NCBI GenBank assembly: GCA_016764415.1
Contig: JAESRY010000041.1
Coordinates: 1-6,554 of the forward strand
Direction of reading: 5' to 3'
DNA from: Cycloclasticus sp.
GTDB lineage: Bacteria; Pseudomonadota; Gammaproteobacteria; Methylococcales; Cycloclasticaceae
DNA: 6,554 bases
Position 1 is the first letter of the stretch; every line of letters begins with the position of its first letter. Shown piece by piece: positions 1-5,345 of the stretch. Both the position numbers and the translations under genes were made by a program. The notes under the pieces were generated by a model. The model did not search any database. It saw nothing but the letters and a program-made list of their open reading frames with translations, and had not been told where the DNA came from.

Positions 1-327
1 AATAAATTGATCCGTCGTTTTGATGTTACCGACGCCAGTGTGCATGATTCCAATGTGTTTGAACAAATACTGGATGCAGACAATAGTCGTGCGGATGTTT
101 GGGTGGATAGTGCTTATCGCTCGAAAGAGAAAGAAGAAAGCCTTTCTGAGCTAGGTTATCGAAGCCAAGTACACCGCAAGGGTCAGCGAGGAACACCCTT
201 GAGTGATCGTTCCAAAAAAGCGATACGATCAATCGGGATCATACGAGCAAGAACAGACATAGGCTTGATGAATATTGTGTACAACATGAGGCGATTTTGT
301 TTTCTTCAGCGGATGAGAGCGCCTTGA
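1..327 (+). pseudogene. IS5-family transposase, C-terminal fragment with internal deletion
   Basis: The frame is open to the left edge and ends with TGA at 325-327. It carries clear IS5-family DDE transposase signatures: an LIRRF-VTDASVHDS block, the VWVDSAYRS block that holds the second catalytic Asp, the GYRSQVHRKG block, and the C-terminal IRSIGIIRAR...IGLMNIVYNMRRF block. In intact relatives a segment of roughly 30 residues with the R-x3-E-x6-K signature (the RARVEH-type region) lies between the 'PLSDRSKKA' part and 'IRSIG'. Here the two are joined directly at about 210-225 with the frame kept. The third catalytic acidic residue is therefore absent and the product should be inactive. The size of the deletion is from my memory of the family, not from an alignment. 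Confidence 0.8.
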
Positions 328-453
328 AAATGGAAAGAATGCAAAATAGTGGTAAAAAGCATGAATTAACGAACCAAAAGGGTTCTTTAGGACGAAAACT
401 CAGGTTTTTTCAGCGTGGGTTCTTGGACAGGAAAAATGGTAGGTTTAAAAGTT

Positions 454-470
454 AATTAATAGAGGTGCCC
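454..470 (+). repeat. Putative right terminal inverted repeat of the IS5-family element
   Basis: AATTAATAGAGGTGCCC, about 125 bases past the transposase stop, matches the kind of end (..TTAATAGAGGTGCCC, or GGGCACCTC.. at the other end) that I recall for IS5-group elements. Its left partner is outside the window. The change from IS-like sequence to the Ala/Lys-coding sequence of the neighbouring gene comes directly after it, which supports this as the element boundary. Confidence 0.6.
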
Positions 471-543
471 TTTAGTCGTTGCTTTCGCTGCAGCCTTAGC
501 TGTTTTCTTTAGCCGTTATTTTTGCTGCCGATTTAGCAATGGC
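471..543 (-). pseudogene. Frameshifted remnant of a Lys-periodic C-terminal tail of the exported protein
   Basis: This overlaps and extends the 3' end of the exported-protein gene. Just before its stop the gene reads ..AVAK. From 543 to 508 the frame shifted by one base reads AIAK, SAAK, ITAK. From 506 down to 471 the gene's own frame, beyond its TAA, reads KTAK, AAAK, ATTK. Together these make seven consecutive four-residue units that each end in Lys. One missing base near 544 (an AAG-GCC type junction reduced to AAGCC) and one extra base near 507 account for the whole disruption and cancel each other. The tail then runs into the IS terminal repeat and meets a stop at 456-458. The simplest reading is a gene truncated by IS insertion and then decayed. 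A sequencing indel pair is the alternative. Confidence 0.6.
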
Positions 544-1298
544 TTAGCAACCGCTTGTGCACTGTCCTTCGCACCTCCATTAGCTATACCAGATGATGAT
601 CCACTAAAGTAATCCATTCTAGCTAGGAACTTTTCTTTTTGGTCTTCCCCTTTAGCTTCCATGCGTTCGCTCATTTCAAGAAACTTATCGTCCCCAGTCT
701 CTTCAGCTTTAATCGCAAACATATCAGCCTTTAGTTGGAAGCGCGCATCTTGCTCAAAAGCCTGAGTAAATGCATTGATTTGGAGTTTATTGGCACCTTC
801 AAGGAGGGCTAAATCTTCACTATCAATGTCTACTAATAAGCCACTATTTACGGCATTATTTAACGCTCTATTTAATGCGAATACTTGCTCATCTAATAAA
901 TTCGCAACAAAATCCATTATAGCATTAAACTCCGTTTTAAACTCTTCTTCTATAGCGGTAAGAACATCCGTTTCAACTGCATTTGTTTGATCAGCTAACG
1001 CTTGTAAGTCACTTGCGGTTTCTGCTAACTCCGCATTTTCGGGGTCTTCATTGGCTGCAGCTTGAGCTTTTTGCGCCGCTTGATCTGCCTCTACCGCGAT
1101 TTGGTTTGCTTCTTGGACAGCTACCAACACCTCTTCATCATCGGCGATTAATGTCTCGGTCAGCAGTTCTAAATCATAAAATTTTTGAACACTTACTTCC
1201 TCAATTTCCGGGCTAAGGCCATCAATTTCTTCGTCTGCATAAGCTGCAAAAGTAATAAGGCAAAGAGTCATTAAAAGCACGGTTATTTTTTTACACAT
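516..1298 (-). CDS. Exported acidic Ala/Glu-rich protein of unknown function, C-terminus damaged
   Basis: I do not recognise the family. With the start chosen here the product is 260 residues. It begins with a Sec-type signal peptide: MCKK, a hydrophobic stretch, then AYA before DEE as a likely cleavage site near residue 21. There is no lipobox. The mature part is strongly acidic and rich in Ala, Glu, Gln and Asp with long heptad-compatible stretches (for example EANQIAVEADQAAQKAQAA), so a helical or coiled-coil protein in the periplasm or outside the cell is likely. A longer start exists at 1310, but GGAG lies six bases before the ATG at 1298 and would fall inside the longer version, and nothing like a ribosome site precedes 1310. 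The present C-terminus (..PLLNRQQK) seems to be a frameshift product of a lost Ala/Lys repeat tail. No terminator follows; the IS end takes its place. Confidence 0.75.
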   Translation of the reverse strand: MCKKITVLLMTLCLITFAAYADEEIDGLSPEIEEVSVQKFYDLELLTETLIADDEEVLVAVQEANQIAVEADQAAQKAQAAANEDPENAELAETASDLQALADQTNAVETDVLTAIEEEFKTEFNAIMDFVANLLDEQVFALNRALNNAVNSGLLVDIDSEDLALLEGANKLQINAFTQAFEQDARFQLKADMFAIKAEETGDDKFLEMSERMEAKGEDQKEKFLARMDYFSGSSSGIANGGAKDSAQAVAKPLLNRQQK

Positions 1299-1329
1299 GA
1301 GCATCTCCATATAAAATTATTTTCAAATA

Positions 1330-1344
1330 AGGTAAAAGTTACCT
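1330..1344. repeat. Inverted repeat in the leader of the exported-protein gene
   Basis: AGGTAA-AAG-TTACCT is a perfect six-base inverted repeat with a three-base spacer. It lies between the proposed -10 box (1380-1385) and the start codon (1298). It could be a regulator site or a small hairpin in the 5' leader, or it may be chance in A+T-rich DNA. Confidence 0.3.
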
Positions 1345-1379
1345 AATCCATTGAAACGATGTAGGAACAATATGATTTG

Positions 1380-1385
1380 ATTATA
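1380..1385 (-). promoter_or_regulatory. Putative -10 box for the exported-protein gene
   Basis: On the minus strand this is a perfect TATAAT, about 80 bases before the chosen start codon. No good -35 hexamer stands 16-18 bases upstream (the sequence there is around GTTTGT), so the assignment rests on the -10 box and its position alone. Transcription would start near 1373 and give a leader of about 75 bases. Confidence 0.35.
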
Positions 1386-1474
1386 ATTCAGCCCGTATAA
1401 AACAAACTGTGACTAGGTAGGCATTATTGGAACAGCTTCGACAAGATTTTATTTCGTACGTTCTAGACTGCTAT

Positions 1475-1500
1475 AAAAAACCCAACACCGAAGCGTTGAG
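1475..1500 (-). terminator. Intrinsic terminator of the three-gene operon (UUCG tetraloop)
   Basis: Read on the minus strand, 1500 to 1481 folds into an eight-pair stem (CTCAACGC with GTGTTGGG, two G-U pairs) closed by a C(UUCG)G tetraloop, followed at once by six U (1480-1475). This is a textbook rho-independent terminator. It lies about 220 bases past the GGDEF-EAL stop and faces the right way to end that operon before the exported-protein gene and its own promoter. Confidence 0.8.
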
Positions 1501-1507
1501 GCAGTAG
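1481..1507 (-). repeat. Copy 1 of a 27-nt terminator-like direct repeat
   Basis: This segment matches 5307-5333 at 23 of 27 positions in the same orientation, with an identical core ACACCGAAGC on the plus strand. Copy 1 contains the hairpin of the working terminator plus seven more shared or near-shared bases (GCAGTAG against GCTGTAG) outside the stem. The two copies stand on either side of the porin/binding-protein/GGDEF-EAL operon. Confidence 0.6.
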
Positions 1508-1539
1508 CATTAACGTTAAACACGACAACGGGCAACTAT

Positions 1540-1701
1540 ATGGAAAGCCTTGATTCAATCGGTGAGAAAATATCTGATATCAATACACAACTGGGCTCTT
1601 CAATGAAGCTCAGCCACCATAATGTTAATGCTATTAGCGCATGGAAGATAAATATAATGATACGGTTAATACCGTCAGGGGGCCGAAAGGTTGTTGGGTA
1701 A
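1540..1701 (+). pseudogene. Possible plus-strand coding relic (53-codon open frame)
   Basis: The frame is open from 1477 to a TAA at 1699-1701, with the first ATG at 1540. It reads like protein over its first part (MESLDSIGEKISDINTQLGS..) and then turns unconvincing. From 1641 another plus frame takes over with plausible composition (MEDKYNDTVNTVRGPKGCW..) and ends at a TGA near 1710. This pattern suggests a short gene fragment with a frameshift near 1640. There is no Shine-Dalgarno sequence or promoter, the family is not recognised, and the frame lies inside the 3' untranslated region of the opposing operon. It may equally be chance. Confidence 0.25.
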
Positions 1702-1718
1702 GTGCTAACTGATATAAC

Positions 1719-3722
1719 TTACGATTGTGAATAATTTTCCCAAGAAAAGTTTTTCTGCCATTGAATTAATTCTTTTATTGGCATTGGCTTAGCGAAAAAA
1801 TATCCTTGGGCTTCTTCGCAGCCTAACTCTATTAATTTGGACAGTTGCTCTTGATTTTCAACGCCCTCGGCAACGACACTTATATCCATATTATGGGCCA
1901 TTTCTATGATTGCTTTTACTATGGCCATATCATTCTTATCTGACAACATATTTGCAATGAACGACCTATCTATTTTTAACTCAGCAACCGGTAATTGTAT
2001 AAGGTTTGTTAATGAAGAATGGCCCGTACCGAAGTCATCAATTACGATGCGCATTCCCTTAGAGCGTAATTCATCTAATATATTTATCGCTTTAAAAAAA
2101 TCATGAAAAGCCCCCGTTTCTGTTATTTCAATATCTACATAATTGGGCGAGTACTGCGCCTGCTTAAGTATTTTATGGATACAGTTTGCTATATTCTCAT
2201 CACTAAAACAGTATGTGGATAGATTAACAGCAAGACGTAATTGATTGTTCTCAATAATTAATGGGGCATACGTCTTAAAAGCATAACTAAAAAGCAGTTC
2301 CGTTAATTCATTAATTTTATTATTTTTTTCTGCATAAGAAATAAAATCATTTGGCTGAACTAGGCCACGTGTTGGGTGGTTCCATCTGGCTAAGGCTTCT
2401 GCGCCAGAAATACGTCCATGTTGAATATTAACTTTAGGCTGAAAATAACAAATAAACTCTTTGTTTTTAATGCCTTCAGTGAATTCATTATCAAACATTA
2501 ATTCCTTCTCTAAAGCCCGATCTAATTTTAAGTTATAGAAAACACAGTCTGAATTTGTTGCTTTCGCATCATACATAGCAACATCTGCTTTATGCATCAA
2601 CGTGCTTAGGTCTTGCGCATCCCTAGGGTATGAAGCTATACCGATGCTGCAGCTTATGGTCACTTTATTATTACCTACTTCAAACGGTTGCTTAATTTTA
2701 TCTGACAATGATTGAGCAACAATCAAAGCATGATCGTCATCAGCATTTTCTATTATAACGGCAAACTCATCACCACCAAGACGAGAAATGGTATCTGAAC
2801 TTCGCAAGCTATTTTTAAATCGTTGAGCGCACTCTTGCAGGATTTTATCTCCTGCAAGGTGCCCAAAAGTATCATTAACGGGTTTAAATTTATTTAAATC
2901 GATTAAAAGAAGCTTGAACGATTTTTTAGACCTATCACAAAAAACTATTGCTTGATTAATTCGATCGTTCAGCAAAGCGCGGTTTGGCAGGCCGGTTAAA
3001 TAGTCATGTAACGCTTGTTGCTCTAAATTTTTCGCGTTATCTACTAAATGGCTACGCATATAGTTAAGAGAAAATAATAACTCTTGGATATCAACCAATG
3101 ATGAGTCAACAGAAAGTTGGTGATGATACTCCCCATCCGTTACCTTTTTAGCCTGCACGATGAGCGCTCTAAGTGGACGGGTTATTCTTTTTCCCCAATA
3201 AGCCGCAAAGAGAACACTAAGAACGGTATAGAATAAAGATACCGTTATAATTTTATACAAGGTATCTTGAATAGCCTCCTTGGTTGGCTCCTCATCAAAA
3301 ATTAGCCATAATTCTGAATTAGCTGAGCTGATTAATAATTTAATAACAAATTGATTATCATTATGTTGGCCGAACTTTAAGTCTTCTAAATGTACATTGC
3401 TGGGATCTTGATCGTGTAGCTTACTGTTGATGATGTTGCCATTGGAAAGTTTTATGTGTGCAGAAATAACTTGGCCGCTCAAAATAGCTTCGTCTAATAC
3501 GTCAACAACTGCCTTGTTATCGACTCCTTCAAAAGATACCGCGTTAAAAATGCTTCCCGCACTTGAGCGTATTGAATCAATGAATTGTTCACTTAAACTA
3601 AGTGAAATCTGCGTATATAATACCGTTGAAAATATGGGTGTAGCAATAAGCTGGATTAATAGCAGTCCTAATATTAAGCGGCCGAGTAAGCTATTTAAAA
3701 AAAAGCTAAGTTTACCTTTCAT
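1719..3722 (-). CDS. Membrane HAMP-GGDEF-EAL cyclic di-GMP cyclase/phosphodiesterase
   Basis: This 667-residue inner-membrane protein can make and degrade cyclic di-GMP. Domains in order: membrane helix about 12-36; periplasmic sensor region about 37-155, of no type I recognise; second helix about 157-177; HAMP linker about 178-232; GGDEF domain about 238-400; EAL domain about 410-655. The cyclase signature RLGGDEF is complete (GGDEF at 316-320) with an RxxD inhibitory site (R307, D310) at the usual spacing. The EAL side keeps its catalytic set: E442 of EAL, N500, E532, D562-D563, K583, E619 and Q639. Both activities are therefore possible from sequence; which dominates cannot be told. It is the last gene of the operon, its start lying three bases after the binding-protein stop (TAA-GCT-ATG). 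No clear ribosome site is seen, so translation probably depends on coupling. The intact periplasmic region suggests control by an envelope signal, possibly through the protein encoded just upstream. Confidence 0.93.
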   Translation of the reverse strand: MKGKLSFFLNSLLGRLILGLLLIQLIATPIFSTVLYTQISLSLSEQFIDSIRSSAGSIFNAVSFEGVDNKAVVDVLDEAILSGQVISAHIKLSNGNIINSKLHDQDPSNVHLEDLKFGQHNDNQFVIKLLISSANSELWLIFDEEPTKEAIQDTLYKIITVSLFYTVLSVLFAAYWGKRITRPLRALIVQAKKVTDGEYHHQLSVDSSLVDIQELLFSLNYMRSHLVDNAKNLEQQALHDYLTGLPNRALLNDRINQAIVFCDRSKKSFKLLLIDLNKFKPVNDTFGHLAGDKILQECAQRFKNSLRSSDTISRLGGDEFAVIIENADDDHALIVAQSLSDKIKQPFEVGNNKVTISCSIGIASYPRDAQDLSTLMHKADVAMYDAKATNSDCVFYNLKLDRALEKELMFDNEFTEGIKNKEFICYFQPKVNIQHGRISGAEALARWNHPTRGLVQPNDFISYAEKNNKINELTELLFSYAFKTYAPLIIENNQLRLAVNLSTYCFSDENIANCIHKILKQAQYSPNYVDIEITETGAFHDFFKAINILDELRSKGMRIVIDDFGTGHSSLTNLIQLPVAELKIDRSFIANMLSDKNDMAIVKAIIEMAHNMDISVVAEGVENQEQLSKLIELGCEEAQGYFFAKPMPIKELIQWQKNFSWENYSQS

Positions 3723-3725
3723 AGC

Positions 3726-4166
3726 TTATAGTATTTTGATCACTTTTAGGTGCTTGTATCGTTTAAGGTCTTTAGCCCAGATAAAAGAAACAACATTACT
3801 ATTGCTGCTAAGTTTTTCTGCTAATTCATTCGTATTATCAATATTTTGAATTAATTTCCCACCATGACGGAAGAATTTAGCAACTGATATACGCTGAAAT
3901 TTTTTGGCTGACATGTACATGACACGCTGAAGGAAGCTTTGGTAAAGCTGTTCGTCTGATACATTAACAACGACCTCGACAGGCTTTTGTTGAGCTGCTG
4001 ATTTAAACCCAAGATATAATTTTCTAATTGCCTTTATATCTAGCGTTTTATTATCAGTTAAGGATAAGTTGCTAGTAACCATTGCAACTAGAGTATCTTC
4101 CCCACTAATAGCAGTAGTAGGCGCCAAAAAAACAAGTAACATTAAAACGGCATATAGCTTTTTCAT
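3726..4166 (-). CDS. Small periplasmic PstS-like substrate-binding protein
   Basis: The 146-residue product has a signal peptide (MKK, a hydrophobic run, cleavage around TTAIS-GED) and resembles the short PBP-like family often annotated as phosphate ABC transporter substrate-binding proteins. Seen features are an IRKLYLG motif like the family's L..IFLG, a central VEVVVNVSDEQLYQSFLQRV stretch, a K..R..VAKFFRHGG stretch like the family's YW..LIFTG, and a C-terminal beta segment. The usual GAIGY element is replaced by NVVSFIW, so phosphate binding should not be assumed. No transporter gene lies nearby. The start at 4166 makes an ATGA overlap with the upstream stop; a longer start at 4184 would add six residues before the signal peptide, and GGAG overlaps it. 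Position between a barrel protein and a GGDEF-EAL enzyme suggests a sensory rather than an uptake role, as with NspS and MbaA; this is inference. Confidence 0.75.
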   Translation of the reverse strand: MKKLYAVLMLLVFLAPTTAISGEDTLVAMVTSNLSLTDNKTLDIKAIRKLYLGFKSAAQQKPVEVVVNVSDEQLYQSFLQRVMYMSAKKFQRISVAKFFRHGGKLIQNIDNTNELAEKLSSNSNVVSFIWAKDLKRYKHLKVIKIL

Positions 4167-5203
4167 TGAATTAGCATGCTCCATTCCAAAGACATGACGT
4201 TATCAGTGCTAGACTGAGTTTTGTCTCGACTAACTTCTAATGTTAAAGCTTGTGAATTTGCGAAATCAAAGCGCATACCTATTGCACGCCTGGCAGAAAT
4301 AAAATCAGGTAATAAATCCAAGTATGCGCTATCTTCTTCTGAAAACGTATCCTCCACGCGACCAAATACAGTTAGGTCATCGTTAATGCCATATTCTATT
4401 TGAGTGTAAATATTTGTAAAAGATGACGACTCATTTTGATTGTTTTTAAACTGCACTTCGTTATGGAGCCAATTTATTGCCGCAATGATGCGCCAGTTCC
4501 GAAACTCTTCATTTGCAAAAACTGAAACATGAGCTTGTCTGATGCCGTCTATACTTAGTACGTCACTGGTCATTTCTCTATAAGTAAGAGAAACGCCAAT
4601 CAAGCTCTCTGAAGTAATATCTTCTTGCCAATATAGTTGCATAGCAACAGTAGCATTCTGTCTAGTTGAATTACCCACCGCGATATTATAATTAAGGGCA
4701 CCTTCTTGTTTATGTATCGCCCCCTCTAAAAGGAGCCCTCTCGTATGCCTGGGTAATATTAAAGAGATGGCAGGACGACTAATCGAGGTTTGAAGAAATT
4801 TCCCGTGATGAAAGTTGGTATTCCAATAGCCAATCGGTGTATGAAAGCGACCTAACCAAACAGTATTCCTATTATCAATATCCCAACCTAATTGATATCG
4901 TTCTAATTCGCTTTTATGCTTGTCTTTAAAATATTCCCCAAGGAAGCTAAATTGTCCTTTTTTTTGTGCATAAAAAAGATCAACTGAAAACGTAGACTCA
5001 ACCTTATCTTCCTCAGCGGGTAGGTCTCTTATATGCTCAGCACTAAAACCAGGGAAAACAAGCAAGCCAGTAGGTAGCGCTGCAAAAGCTTGCACAGAAC
5101 CACACAGTAACAAGCAGGTAAGAAAAACTATTTTAAATTGAGGTTTATATATCATACGTAAATTAAAGTTAGTATCTAAATTCATGCTGAAATATTTAGA
5201 CAT
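4163..5203 (-). CDS. Outer-membrane beta-barrel (porin-like) protein
   Basis: The product is 346 residues, with an N-terminal signal sequence ending QAFA before ALPTG. The mature part is rich in alternating, aromatic-bearing strands typical of barrels (GQFSFLGEYF, NTVWLGRFHTPIGYW, RNWRIIAAINWLHN, DLTVFGRVEDTF, ALTLEVSRD, MSLEWSML). The RFHTPIGYWN motif after a predicted strand resembles porin-like proteins found beside PstS-like and GGDEF genes in marine gammaproteobacteria, from memory. The last residue is Gln rather than the Phe or Trp usual at the end of barrels, although a Trp stands six residues from the end. The start is uncertain: the ATG at 5155 would give a standard signal peptide (MIYKPQFK then hydrophobic), whereas the ATG at 5203 adds 16 polar residues; neither has a clear ribosome site. 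It is the first gene of the operon and overlaps the next by four bases. Confidence 0.75.
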   Translation of the reverse strand: MSKYFSMNLDTNFNLRMIYKPQFKIVFLTCLLLCGSVQAFAALPTGLLVFPGFSAEHIRDLPAEEDKVESTFSVDLFYAQKKGQFSFLGEYFKDKHKSELERYQLGWDIDNRNTVWLGRFHTPIGYWNTNFHHGKFLQTSISRPAISLILPRHTRGLLLEGAIHKQEGALNYNIAVGNSTRQNATVAMQLYWQEDITSESLIGVSLTYREMTSDVLSIDGIRQAHVSVFANEEFRNWRIIAAINWLHNEVQFKNNQNESSSFTNIYTQIEYGINDDLTVFGRVEDTFSEEDSAYLDLLPDFISARRAIGMRFDFANSQALTLEVSRDKTQSSTDNVMSLEWSMLIQ

Positions 5204-5244
5204 GACAAGCTAATTAACTAGCCCAGTACTTATAACTAAATATT

Positions 5245-5274
5245 ATTATAACTAGATACGGTAATACCTGTTAA
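5245..5274 (-). promoter_or_regulatory. Sigma70-type promoter of the three-gene operon
   Basis: On the minus strand TTAACA (5274-5269, five of six to consensus) and TATAAT (5250-5245, perfect) are separated by 18 bases. Transcription would start near 5238, about 35 bases before the ATG at 5203 or about 83 before the ATG at 5155. TAGTTATAA occurs twice around and after the -10 box, and an imperfect palindrome (GCTAGTTAATTAGC on the minus strand) lies just before the gene; both could be regulator sites but have no matching known factor. Confidence 0.6.
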
Positions 5275-5306
5275 TTATATTAGCACAACATCAAACAAAT
5301 ATATGC

Positions 5307-5333
5307 CCCCACACCGAAGCATTTAGGCTGTAG
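5307..5333 (-). repeat. Copy 2 of the 27-nt terminator-like repeat, downstream of the antiporter gene
   Basis: It matches 1481-1507 at 23 of 27 positions. On the minus strand it can form a ten-position hairpin with the same C(TTCG)G loop, but with two A-G mismatches and several G-U pairs, and the bases after it (CATATATTTG) lack a proper T run. It begins 13 bases past the antiporter stop, where a terminator is expected, so it may be a weak or decayed one. Confidence 0.5.
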
Positions 5334-5345
5334 TTTTATTGCTTG

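Larger units (their letters stand above)
1..471 (+). mobile_element. Right end of an IS5-family insertion sequence (partial)
   Basis: This stretch holds the C-terminal part of an IS5-type transposase reading rightward, about 130 bases of A-rich non-coding DNA, and a terminal-repeat-like end, TTAATAGAGGTGCCC, finishing at 470. The left end lies outside the window, so element length and target duplication cannot be checked. IS5-type elements often duplicate a short TA-centred target such as YTAR; TTAG at 472-475 directly after the end would fit, but this is inference. The element sits tail-to-tail against the minus-strand gene on its right and appears to have inserted into that gene's 3' coding end. 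The damaged transposase suggests it no longer moves by itself. Confidence 0.75.
1299..1718. other. Gene-poor intergenic stretch
   Basis: This roughly 420-base gap has three parts. At 1299-1390 are the leader, a small inverted repeat and the likely promoter of the exported-protein gene. At 1475-1500 is an intrinsic terminator for the operon on the right. Between the terminator and the GGDEF-EAL stop, about 215 bases carry no minus-strand gene but have an open plus-strand frame that may be a coding relic. A perfect palindrome TTAACGTTAA (1510-1519) and a short inverted repeat ACGGT-TAAT-ACCGT (1662-1675) also occur there; neither has an evident role. No RNA gene was recognised. Confidence 0.6.

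Noticed and set aside
26..232. Minus-strand open frame opposite the transposase fragment
   Set aside because: It lies entirely antisense to a clear IS5 transposase sequence and has no recognisable protein features.
775..1216. Two plus-strand open frames opposite the exported-protein gene
   Set aside because: Their composition is that of reversed Ala/Glu-rich codons; the minus-strand gene has a ribosome site and signal peptide, these have neither.
1236..1298. Possible lipoprotein signal in the exported protein (Cys residues at positions 2 and 13)
   Set aside because: Neither Cys follows a lipobox; the AYA-DEE site fits ordinary signal peptidase cleavage.
1475..1507. Resemblance of the CTCAAC...GTTGGG sequence to an integron attC site
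   Set aside because: The element is far too short, has a tight UUCG loop and a U run, and no integrase or cassette array is seen; an intrinsic terminator explains it.
3427..3849. 140-residue plus-strand open frame across the GGDEF-EAL and binding-protein genes
   Set aside because: It is antisense to two well-supported genes and spans their junction; no start signal or domain is visible.
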